Program-made: the position numbers and the translations under genes
Origin: Tepidisphaeraceae bacterium
GTDB taxonomy: Bacteria; Planctomycetota; Phycisphaerae; Tepidisphaerales; Tepidisphaeraceae
Assembly (NCBI GenBank): GCA_035998445.1
Contig: DASYHQ010000059.1
Span: 21,210-85,209, forward strand
DNA: 64,000 bases
Direction: 5' to 3'
The notes under the pieces: model-generated
Told to the model about the DNA's origin: nothing
Database searches by the model: none
Seen by the model: only the letters and a program-made list of their open reading frames with translations
Part shown: positions 52,214-60,238 of the stretch, in pieces
How positions within the stretch are numbered: the first letter of the stretch is position 1
Layout of the letters: every line of letters begins with the position of its first letter

Positions 52214-52241
52214 GGCGTGGCGTCGGGCTCCTGGTCAACCG

Positions 52242-53615
52242 TCACAGCGTGGGATCAGAATACTCTTCACGCAACGTTGTGAGCCGGCGCTCAAGTTCGT
52301 AACGGATCGGAGCGAACTCGGGAACCTCGGCGATGTTGCGCGTCTCCCAAGGATCAGCGGCCATATCGAACAGCTCGGTTTGCCCGAGGGCAGGATAAAC
52401 GATCAGCTTGTGGGCGTCGGTGCGCACGGCCCGCTGGGTTTCCTCGTAGGCGAGCAGCAGCGCGTCGCGCGAGGATCGGCCGGTGCCGTCGAGTTCAGGT
52501 CTTAAGCTTGCCAGTTCAACGGTGTCGGCCGGCGCGATCCCCGCCAGATCGCATAGCGTCGGATGGATTGCCTGCATCAGCGTGGGCACCGCCGACCGCC
52601 GGCCCGCCGGGATGCCGGGGCCGGCCACGATCAGAGGCACTCGTACCGCGTGGTCGTAGAGGCTTTGCTTGCCCATGAGCCCGTGTTCGCCGAGCGACAG
52701 GCCATGATCCGCGGTGTAAACGACGATGGTCTCTCGCTCCAGATCCAACGCCCTCAATGTCCCAAGGATTCGACCGATCTGCTCGTCGAGGTGGCCGAGG
52801 ATGGCAAAGTACTCTTTGCGGTGCAGGCGGATCGCTTCGGGGCTGCGGGGGTAAGGGGCCAGCGTTTCGTCGCGGATGCCGTTTGCGACACCCAATGGAT
52901 GCCGGGGCATGATGTTGGGGGGCAGTTCAATCGAATCGGCGTCGAACCGGTCGAGCCAGGCCGGCGGCGCTTGCCTTGGGTCGTGCGGGGCGTGGAACGC
53001 GACGTATCCGAAGAAGGGTTGCTCTCTCTTAGCGTGAGCGCGGAGCCGATCGATCGTAACGTCGGCCCAATGTTCGGAGCTATGCCGTGTCGGGCCGCTG
53101 TAGGCCGGCGGGTGCATGTCCCCCACGGCCGTGACCGCAAGGTTCTTCAGCGGCAGCCAGTGACCCGCGCGGGCCGTGTCGGCGGGATCCCACGCGTTGC
53201 CGGGGGCGGGGCGTCCGTATGCGTCGCCACCTCGCGGCGTCGAGTCCATCATGCCGCCTGCGAGGAGTTGGCCGTCAGCGAACGAGCGCCGGGCCGCATC
53301 GTCGCCGTTGTGCCACTTCCCGACGGCAAAGGTCGCGTAGCCGTGATCGCGGAACGTTTGGCCAAGCAATGGGTAGTCTGCCGTGGAATCGCCACCGGTC
53401 CGCCACAGCGATCGGCCGGTGTGCAGCATTGCCCGGCTGGGGGCACACACCGCCGGGTGCATCGAGCCCATGTTCATTGCCGTCGTGAAGCAGGTGCCCC
53501 GCGCCGCGAGCTGTGACAGGTTTGGTGTGATAGCCTGCGTGCTCGTCACGCCGCCAAGAAACCTTGCCGCGTGATCGTCGGCGATCATGAACAATACGTT
53601 GGGCGGCTTAGCCAT
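52242..53615 (-). CDS. Type I sulfatase (sulfatase 4)
   Basis: 457 residues from ATG 53615 (MAKPPNVLFMIADDHAARF); the frame to 53759 adds an unconserved stretch that crosses operator site D. Signature AVCAPSRAMLHTGRSLWRTG with Cys57 and Arg61. Asp13-Asp14 in IADDH, second pair in VYTADHGLSLGEHGLMGKQS. C-terminus TELFDMAADPWETRNIAEVP. No signal peptide and no Shine-Dalgarno; site D begins 2 bp ahead of the ATG. Confidence 0.92.
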   Translation of the reverse strand: MAKPPNVLFMIADDHAARFLGGVTSTQAITPNLSQLAARGTCFTTAMNMGSMHPAVCAPSRAMLHTGRSLWRTGGDSTADYPLLGQTFRDHGYATFAVGKWHNGDDAARRSFADGQLLAGGMMDSTPRGGDAYGRPAPGNAWDPADTARAGHWLPLKNLAVTAVGDMHPPAYSGPTRHSSEHWADVTIDRLRAHAKREQPFFGYVAFHAPHDPRQAPPAWLDRFDADSIELPPNIMPRHPLGVANGIRDETLAPYPRSPEAIRLHRKEYFAILGHLDEQIGRILGTLRALDLERETIVVYTADHGLSLGEHGLMGKQSLYDHAVRVPLIVAGPGIPAGRRSAVPTLMQAIHPTLCDLAGIAPADTVELASLRPELDGTGRSSRDALLLAYEETQRAVRTDAHKLIVYPALGQTELFDMAADPWETRNIAEVPEFAPIRYELERRLTTLREEYSDPTL

Positions 53616-53616
53616 G

Positions 53617-53630
53617 ATAATTCGATTAAT
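53617..53630. promoter_or_regulatory. CG-centred palindromic operator-like site D
   Basis: ATAATTCGATTAAT, the most symmetric of the four sites. It touches the start of sulfatase 4. If this is an operator, binding would cover the translation start region and probably the promoter. Confidence 0.5.
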
Positions 53631-53909
53631 ATCCCACCGCTCTCCGAATTCGTCAAATGGTGCCAGCAGCTTGCCGAGGCAAGCGAACGCGAACGCACGA
53701 GCTGCATCGGCCCTGACGGGAACGTCGCGGCTACTTCGATCCGGGTTACCGTCGGACAACGGTGGTTACCGCCGCGGGGCGCCCGACCTCACGGCGCGGT
53801 CCCGCGTCCATGCTGTGATTCTTCGCGGTTTCGATTCGAGACGAATTGCCGCAGCGGCTGCGATGGTCGAACGGCGATGCGGTCGTCGCGGGTCGCCCTC
53901 AAAGTCTCG

Positions 53910-55469
53910 TCATGCGCCAGCCACACGCCGCGTGAGCAGCGGCTCGCTCTGGATCTGCTCCTGCATGGCCGCCTCCAGCATCTGACATTTGAGAGCTGAC
54001 GCCGAAGGGACCGACCACAGGTTGCGCGTCTCACCGGGGTCGGATCTGAGGTCGAAAAGTTCGCCGTAATCGCGGCCGCGGTAGAGCGTCAGCTTCGCGT
54101 CGGATGTGATGTAGGTATGCAGGTGCACCGACGTCGGCTGATGGCGATTCTCGACGCGACACACCTGTCGGCCGGCGGCGCCGTCCTTCCAGTTGGTGAG
54201 GCGGCCGACGCCCTGCACGTCGTCACACGCGGCAAGGCCGGCGGCCTCGAGGAAGGTGGGGACGAAGTCGACCAGTGACTGCAGGTCGCGCCGGACCTCG
54301 CCGGCCGGAAGTTGGCCCGGCCAACGCGCGATCATCGGGACGCGGATCCCGTCCTCGTAGTGAAACGCCCCCTTGGCGACCAGCCCGTGGTGTCCAAGGT
54401 AGTGGCCGTGGTCGCTGGTGAACACGACCAGCGTATCGTCTTGCGCTCCCAGGCGTGTGAGCCCGTCCAGAATTTTGCCGATCGCGGCGTCGGTGAAGGT
54501 CATCATCCCGTAGTATGCCGCCGTCGCACGCGCCAGCCACGTGCGGTCGAGGCCGCGCCGGTGCGAACTGTATCCATGGTTCGCGTGGGCCGTTTCCAGC
54601 CACTCGGTGAAATCGCCGGACTTAGCGAGTGCGGCGCGGTGCGGTGGTGGCATGTCGGCCATCGCCTCTGACGACACTTCGGGGGGCAGCGGCACATCTG
54701 CCGGGTCGTACATCGAGAACCACGGCTCGGGCGTGACGTACGGCGGGTGCGGGTCGAAAAAGCTCGCCCAGGTGAAGAAGGGCCGGTCCCGTTCGACGCA
54801 CCGGCCGACGTGGTCGAGCGTTCGCTCGACGATCCAGTTGTTGTAGTGCAGTTCCTCGGGGATGCGCCACGCCATCGGACCTTCGCCGTACCGGTCGCCG
54901 GAATCCGTTCCAAGGGGCGAGGGCGTGTTAAAGTAAACGGTCCAATCTTTGAGCCCTTTCTCTTCGAGCCAGATCGCGTAGTGCTGGCCGACGTGGCTCT
55001 CGGCGGTGTGCATGCGGGCGGTATCGACGCGGTCGAAGCCATACCACGGCTGCGACCCCGCGCCACCGAACTGGCGCCAGAAGTTCAGGTCGCGAAGCAG
55101 CGGCTGGCATTCGATGCTGCGTTGGCCTGGCACGTCGGCCAAGGGCTGGAAGTGCGCCTTGCCCACCAGGTGCGATTCGTAACCCGCCGGCCTGAGAAGG
55201 TCGCCGATGAACGGCCCGCCCCCTTCGTGGGCTTCGCGAACCTTCGCCCCAATCGTCCAACCGCCGTGCCGGCTGGGGTATTGACCGGTCAACAGCGTGC
55301 CACGCGTAGGGGTGCAAAGGGGGTTCGGACAGTATGCCCGATCGAAACGCACTCCTCCGGCGGCCAGCTGATCGAGGTGCGGTGTGCGGATCGCGGGATT
55401 GACAGACCCGAGCAACGAGTAATGTTGCTGATCGGTAGTGATCAGCAGGATATTGGGCGGACGCTTCAT
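53910..55469 (-). CDS. Type I sulfatase (sulfatase 5)
   Basis: 519 residues. Signature PLCTPTRGTLLTGQYPSRHG with Cys52 and Arg56. Metal Asp13 in TTDQQHYSLLG, second pair in VFTSDHGHYLGHHGLVAKGA. C-terminus YGELFDLRSDPGETRNLWSV. The TTDQQ and CTPTR form is closest to sulfatase 1, suggesting these two are paralogues. No signal peptide. AGAAG is a weak Shine-Dalgarno. It follows the alginate-lyase-type gene by 11 bp. Confidence 0.93.
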   Translation of the reverse strand: MKRPPNILLITTDQQHYSLLGSVNPAIRTPHLDQLAAGGVRFDRAYCPNPLCTPTRGTLLTGQYPSRHGGWTIGAKVREAHEGGGPFIGDLLRPAGYESHLVGKAHFQPLADVPGQRSIECQPLLRDLNFWRQFGGAGSQPWYGFDRVDTARMHTAESHVGQHYAIWLEEKGLKDWTVYFNTPSPLGTDSGDRYGEGPMAWRIPEELHYNNWIVERTLDHVGRCVERDRPFFTWASFFDPHPPYVTPEPWFSMYDPADVPLPPEVSSEAMADMPPPHRAALAKSGDFTEWLETAHANHGYSSHRRGLDRTWLARATAAYYGMMTFTDAAIGKILDGLTRLGAQDDTLVVFTSDHGHYLGHHGLVAKGAFHYEDGIRVPMIARWPGQLPAGEVRRDLQSLVDFVPTFLEAAGLAACDDVQGVGRLTNWKDGAAGRQVCRVENRHQPTSVHLHTYITSDAKLTLYRGRDYGELFDLRSDPGETRNLWSVPSASALKCQMLEAAMQEQIQSEPLLTRRVAGA

Positions 55470-55480
55470 GAAACTTCTAA

Positions 55481-56965
55481 TTATGGACGGCTGGCCGGTT
55501 CTGGCAACTGCGTCGCTAACGCTGCAATGTCGAGTAGGCCCAAGTGTACGGCGTCGGCGGCAAGCCGCTGCGCGGTGTCGAGCAGATCAGGCCGCCCAAG
55601 GCCGTGGCCACCGAGGATCAAGGGCGGTCGCGCCTGATCGACTTTGAACGGCTCGATCTGCTGGTGAAGCCATACTGGCGGTTCGGCAAAGGCGGGCGCA
55701 ACGAAATCGAACGCAGCGGCTAAGCGCGGGTCACGTCGCCACAGGTCCAGGCCATGCGCCTCGCCAAGCCGGGCCAAGGTCGCCTGGGCGTAAAGGTTAT
55801 ACATGGAGTAGGTCAGCGACAGCGTGCGACCCAGTTCCTCGGGCTGCGAGCCGTCGGCTGCGAAGGCCTCCATACGTCGGTCGAACGCCGCTACCAGACT
55901 CGCGGCCAATGGTTTGCCCGCCCCAACGGCCTCGGGAGAGACGAACGCCTGAATACGATGCGTTTGGACCGCGTACCACGTCGCGTGGTTGTTGGCCGCC
56001 TGCGCGATGCGCTTGCCGAACGGGCTGGTCTTGAGCCAATCGAGGTATCTCGCAAACCATTGGCGGAACGCCGCGTCGTCGGCGTCCGTCCACGCCGGGC
56101 TGTTCCGCAGCAGTTGTACGGCGTCCAACAGCGGCATGAAATGCACGCCCGTGATGATCCCGAACTCGCGGCCTTCAGATTTGCCCGGCACGCCCTGTCC
56201 GTACCGAAGGTGCGGGTTCATACGCGTCGCGGGATCCAAGAACCATGTGCGCAGAAGCAGCGCCGCTTGGTCGGCATACCGGTGGTCGTCGCTCAACCAC
56301 CACGCTGCGGTAAGGGTTTCGACGTCCCGCGCCATCCGTTGAAGGGTTCCGCCATCGGTGGCGACACCTTCCATCGTGTCCGGATTGACCTTGCCGTCTC
56401 GTCGAACCCACGGCAGTCCATCCGGCTTAGTGGGGTCGGGCCACCAGTAGATGCCGATGCTCATGTAATCGTGCTTGTCGCCGCTCGGCGGCGCCATCGT
56501 CTTGTCCATCACACTGGCGGGTTTACGCACCAGCGCCGAATCCGCCGCGACCATGACCCGGTCGACGATGGGTCCCTGTGGCTTTGCATCGCGAACACGT
56601 TGCAGTTCGGCCATCGGTGCAATCATACCTTGGGCTGTTCCTCGGCTATGCATCAGCAACGGGTTTCCGCGCTGTGGCGATTCAGTCGGTTCATCCGCGC
56701 CGGTTAAGGGCTTGCCCTCCACGGTGCCGGACCGTTGCCCTGACTTCGAATGCGGGTTGTGCTGCTCCTCGCCAGAGCCGACGGCGTCCACGATCGTCGT
56801 GTCGCTTCCGCGCGGCAATTCTGCCTCACGCAGCAGGCTGCGCGGGGATTCCTTCGCCTGTCCCGATACTCGGGAGACACTACCACATATCGCGAAAACG
56901 AGGGCGAGACATCGGATAGCAGGAAGTACGTCGAGTGGCATAGACTGATTCCCATTCGCCCGCAT
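55481..56965 (-). CDS. Secreted alginate-lyase-family protein (PF05426 type)
   Basis: 494 residues from ATG 56965 (AAAGGGCAG upstream). Signal peptide near VLPAIRCLALVFAICGSVSR, then an acidic/Ser-rich linker to about 80. The alpha/alpha-toroid lyase core follows: DYMSIGIYWWPDPTKPDGLP, WVRRDGKVNP, LLLRTWFLDPATRMNPHL, GVHFMPLLDAVQLL, QAANNHATWYAVQTHRIQAF. The NNH-x-W-Y motif is conserved in the family. Acts on uronate-containing glycans by beta-elimination; alginate itself is not proven. Upstream of sulfatase 5 in the same direction. Confidence 0.88.
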   Translation of the reverse strand: MRANGNQSMPLDVLPAIRCLALVFAICGSVSRVSGQAKESPRSLLREAELPRGSDTTIVDAVGSGEEQHNPHSKSGQRSGTVEGKPLTGADEPTESPQRGNPLLMHSRGTAQGMIAPMAELQRVRDAKPQGPIVDRVMVAADSALVRKPASVMDKTMAPPSGDKHDYMSIGIYWWPDPTKPDGLPWVRRDGKVNPDTMEGVATDGGTLQRMARDVETLTAAWWLSDDHRYADQAALLLRTWFLDPATRMNPHLRYGQGVPGKSEGREFGIITGVHFMPLLDAVQLLRNSPAWTDADDAAFRQWFARYLDWLKTSPFGKRIAQAANNHATWYAVQTHRIQAFVSPEAVGAGKPLAASLVAAFDRRMEAFAADGSQPEELGRTLSLTYSMYNLYAQATLARLGEAHGLDLWRRDPRLAAAFDFVAPAFAEPPVWLHQQIEPFKVDQARPPLILGGHGLGRPDLLDTAQRLAADAVHLGLLDIAALATQLPEPASRP

Positions 56966-57089
56966 CTGCCCTTTCAATATCCGCTTCTGACGGCACGGCG
57001 TTCTCAAGCCTTCGATGCCGTCCAACGCAGTCGTTTCCCTTGCACGAATGGGCGTACATGGCGAGGTGGAGCGGGGCGCGACGTCGTCC

Positions 57090-57923
57090 TTACTGGCCCT
57101 CGCGATCGTAGTCGGCCCACGCGCCGACTTGCGGCTGTCCCCAGTTCGCGGCGCCCCAGTTGAACTCGGTGGGCCGCAGGAAGCGAAGGTTTGGCGTCGG
57201 GTTGTTCAGACTGTCAGCGATGACGGCGTACGGGACCGACTGGGCGTGCCCGTCGGCATACAGCACGTTGTTCTGGCCTCGATTGCGCCCGGTGCGGTTC
57301 TTGCTCGCCACGCCGTGCCGTGGCTGGAGGCGGACGTAATCCGACGCCACGGCCTTCATCTTCAGCTTCACCAGTTTGTCCATCGGCGCCGGCCCGGTCG
57401 GGGCAGAGACGAACCCGCGAATTGGGAAACCGTCGCCCGTGTGAATCCAGTCGCGGTTGGGGCGCAGGTCGTACCCCACGCGAAGCGCAGTCGTGGCCGC
57501 CGCCGCGCTAGTGACCCACGGGTTATCGGCGGTGTTGTACAGGGCGTCATTGATTTCGGGCTGCTCTGGGCAATACAGCGTCCGGCCGTCCCCGACCAGA
57601 CCGGCCTCGATGAACGTGCCCCAGGGCCCGACCCGGTTATTGGAAAACGCGAAGTAGCCCCAGTCCTGGCGATCGTACATGACGCCAGTGGGAACCTGGC
57701 CCTTGAACTGTATGGCGTAGAGATTAAACATCTGCCCGATCGAGCGCAAGTTACTCAGGCAAACCACGTTATTGGCCTGTCGACGCGCGGCGTTCAAGGC
57801 AGGTAGTAGAATGCCGATGAGCACGGCAATGATGCCGATCACAACGAGCAGTTCGACAAGCGTGAAGCCGCCGCGCCGCGCGGAAGTCGCCGAAGCTGAG
57901 TTCGTATAATGATTCCACAACAC
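57090..57923 (-). CDS. Prepilin-type N-terminal methylation domain protein
   Basis: 277 residues, GTG start with GGGAGGTG close upstream. Leader [12 protein letters not shown] then [20 protein letters not shown]. The C-terminal domain keeps [26 protein letters not shown], and [14 protein letters not shown]. It pairs with the protein at 36276 in architecture though not in length. Likely a secreted pseudopilin-like surface protein. It lies 124 bp from the alginate-lyase gene. Confidence 0.88.
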   Translation of the reverse strand: MLWNHYTNSASATSARRGGFTLVELLVVIGIIAVLIGILLPALNAARRQANNVVCLSNLRSIGQMFNLYAIQFKGQVPTGVMYDRQDWGYFAFSNNRVGPWGTFIEAGLVGDGRTLYCPEQPEINDALYNTADNPWVTSAAAATTALRVGYDLRPNRDWIHTGDGFPIRGFVSAPTGPAPMDKLVKLKMKAVASDYVRLQPRHGVASKNRTGRNRGQNNVLYADGHAQSVPYAVIADSLNNPTPNLRFLRPTEFNWGAANWGQPQVGAWADYDREGQ

Positions 57924-58066
57924 AAAGCACCTCCCTTAAAAATGACAAGAGCAACGCAAAAGCCGACTACATGCCTTCTGTACGGCGCGATCTGCGTGCC
58001 GCACGCGGCGAGGGAAATCGAACCCCGCCACACGGCTAGTGCGTGGCTGGGTGGGGTGACCCGGGA

Positions 58067-58849
58067 CTATCTCCGACGGCGACGGAGTAACCCGCCGAGC
58101 AGAACCACTCCGACGAGCGAAGTGGGTTCGGGGACAACCGCGGTGTCGCTGACGAGGAGGTTATCAATGGCAACCCGCTGGGCCGACGTCTGGTTGGTCA
58201 GGAACGAGATACCGGTGATGGTGTTGAGATTGGAGACGACGTAGGCAAGGTCGTTCCCGATCAAGTTCCCGTTCTGGAACAGGTCGTACGTCTTCGTATT
58301 GTTATCAACGGAGAGCGTGTAGGTGTTCGTTTGACCCAGCGTGTACGACGCGGAGAACGTCGCGTTGTTTGCCGCCGTGATTGCGCCGTCAGTGAAGTTC
58401 AACTGCGGCCCCGAGCCTGCCGCGTCGTTGCTTCCGCCGAACAGACGCACGGTAAGCGGACCAGGGCTGGCCTGAACGGCGGTGTACTCGTACAGGTCGA
58501 ACTGCAACGCAAGCGCGCCGCCCACGCCGGGCGCCGCACCAAAGACGAACGACGTGTTGCTGTTGGACCCGCCCGTCTGGTTGTCGTTGAACTCGAGATA
58601 TTTGTTTGAGCCGGCGGTACCGATGGCCCCGCCATCGGCGACGCGCACGTACCGATTCGCGGTGATGTTCTCGGTGGTTCCGTTGGTGCCGTTCGGGCGG
58701 ATCGTGTACCCCGTCGTGCCGGTCGGCAGCTCGCCAACGGTATCGTCCTGGAAGTCTTCCGAAAAAACGATGGCCGCCGAAGCCTGTGCAGCCATGAGCG
58801 CGGTCAGGCCCACAGCGAAAGCGATGTTGCGTGTGACGGACTCAGACAT
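58067..58849 (-). CDS. PEP-CTERM sorted secreted protein
   Basis: 260 residues. The start is the ATG at 58849 rather than 58855, because GAGGAGG abuts the latter but is 6 nt from the former. Signal peptide ITRNIAFAVGLT-like, ending AASA near 22 (MAAQASAAIVFSEDF). The body is a Thr/Asn-rich beta-sandwich resembling a LamG or CBM fold (YTLSVDNNTKTYDLFQNGNL). It ends VPEPTSLVGVVLLGGLLRRR. The tag marks exosortase-dependent sorting. Confidence 0.9.
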   Translation of the reverse strand: MSESVTRNIAFAVGLTALMAAQASAAIVFSEDFQDDTVGELPTGTTGYTIRPNGTNGTTENITANRYVRVADGGAIGTAGSNKYLEFNDNQTGGSNSNTSFVFGAAPGVGGALALQFDLYEYTAVQASPGPLTVRLFGGSNDAAGSGPQLNFTDGAITAANNATFSASYTLGQTNTYTLSVDNNTKTYDLFQNGNLIGNDLAYVVSNLNTITGISFLTNQTSAQRVAIDNLLVSDTAVVPEPTSLVGVVLLGGLLRRRRR

Positions 58850-58937
58850 TTTCATCCTCCTCAAGAAATGGGGACCCGATACTTCTGCGATTGGGTCGGG
58901 CGAAGACGCGGCTGGGTACGCGTGAGCTGCCGCCGTT

Positions 58938-60071
58938 TCACTCCACTGCACGCGACGGCGCGGCCACGGTGGCCCGCTCGACCAGGTGCGGTGGGACTTC
59001 GATCGATTTGAGAGCGAGATCAGGATCGGCTATACGTGCTAAAAGTCGGTCGACGGCCTGGGCCATCTGCGCATCGACGTGGGGTTCGATGGTCGTCAGC
59101 GCCGGCACAAGGTGGGCAGCCTCGGCGAGGTTGTCGTGCCCGACGATCGAGAGCTCGCGCGGCACGTCCACGCTCCGCCGGCCACAGACGCCTAGCGTCG
59201 CTAGCGCCACCTGGTCGTTCAGGCAGAGCATCGCCGTCGGCCGACGCGCCGGGGCGGCCTCACGCCACTGGGTGACGAACTGGTCGGCCATTGCCGCGTA
59301 ATCGTCGAGCCGGCCGACGTCAGGCTGCCAGAAGACCCATTGCGGCCCAGGCAGCAGGCCGTGCTCGGCGAGCAACCGTAGCGGCAGATAGTGATCCACC
59401 TGCGTCGGGTTCGTCCGCGCCGGTGGCGCTGCGAGGAACCCGATGCGACGGTGGCCCATGGCCTGAAGGTGTTCGAGCGCCAGCCGGACGCCGGCGGAGG
59501 CGTCGCTGCTGACGCAGTCGTAGCCCACATTGCTTTCGAACAAACCGCCGAACAGCACGATCGGAAAGTTCGGACTCAACAACTCGCGGTGCAACTGCAG
59601 GTCGAGCGTTTCGTAAACCGGACCGAGGATCAGACCTTCGACGCCATCGGCGACCATCTGGCGGACGAGTTCGACCTCACGCTCGACGCGCTTCTGAGCA
59701 AGGCCACCAGATAGGCTGGCCGTGTACTCGGGGCTGGACGCCAGCTGGAAGCGCATCCCCCGCCGCGCCACTTCCCGTTCGACCGCGCTGCACAACCGGG
59801 CGTAGTGAGGGTTGCTGAAATCGCGCGTGATGACCAGCCCGATGAGATTAGTCCTTCCCGTCGCCAACCGCTGCGCCCCCCGATGCGGCGAATAGCCAAG
59901 TTGACGGACGGCTTCACGCACCCGACGACGGGTCGATTCGGAATAGGTGCCTCCGACGTTGCGCTGGCTCAACACCTCGCTCACGGTCGTCCGGCTAACG
60001 CCCGCCTGACGGGCGACGTCATCGAGCGTCGGTCGAGCCTGCTGCCGAGCTGGTTGATCGCTTTTGGTCAT
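58938..60071 (-). CDS. LacI family transcriptional regulator (2)
   Basis: 377 residues from ATG 60071 (a TTG at 60089 is possible). HTH TLDDVARQAGVSRTTVSEVL then VREAVRQLGYSPHRGAQRLA. Core RTNLIGLVITRDFSNPHYAR, EGLILGPVYET, IVLFGGLFESNVGYDCVSSD, HLQAMGHRRIGFLAAPPART, TAMLCLNDQVALATLGVC, and SIVGHDNLAEA. A perfect palindrome 33 bp upstream suggests autoregulation. It sits in front of sulfatase 6 on the same strand but ends downstream; it may also control that cluster. Confidence 0.92.
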   Translation of the reverse strand: MTKSDQPARQQARPTLDDVARQAGVSRTTVSEVLSQRNVGGTYSESTRRRVREAVRQLGYSPHRGAQRLATGRTNLIGLVITRDFSNPHYARLCSAVEREVARRGMRFQLASSPEYTASLSGGLAQKRVEREVELVRQMVADGVEGLILGPVYETLDLQLHRELLSPNFPIVLFGGLFESNVGYDCVSSDASAGVRLALEHLQAMGHRRIGFLAAPPARTNPTQVDHYLPLRLLAEHGLLPGPQWVFWQPDVGRLDDYAAMADQFVTQWREAAPARRPTAMLCLNDQVALATLGVCGRRSVDVPRELSIVGHDNLAEAAHLVPALTTIEPHVDAQMAQAVDRLLARIADPDLALKSIEVPPHLVERATVAAPSRAVE

Positions 60072-60104
60072 GGGTTCCGCCACCGCCAAGCACTTGAAGT
60101 CCTA

Positions 60105-60118
60105 TCGAAGCGCTTCGA
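60105..60118. promoter_or_regulatory. LacI-type operator upstream of lacI 2
   Basis: TCGAAGCGCTTCGA, perfect and CG-centred, 33 bp before the lacI 2 ATG. AAGCGCTT cores are common for LacI-family operators. Confidence 0.6.
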
Positions 60119-60238
60119 CACAGGGATAATGGCACACTTTTCGCCAGTCGTCAAGTGCAGATCTTGGAATGTGCGCGCCGGCCCCCTACCGCGTGTGGTC
60201 CGGCGGCTAGTGAAGGCGCATGGGGAGTGGAGTAGCGG

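Noticed and set aside
53616..53759. 48-residue extension of sulfatase 4
   Set aside because: The type I sulfatase fold starts at PPNVLFMIADD; the extension has no signal peptide character and overlaps the palindromic site D.
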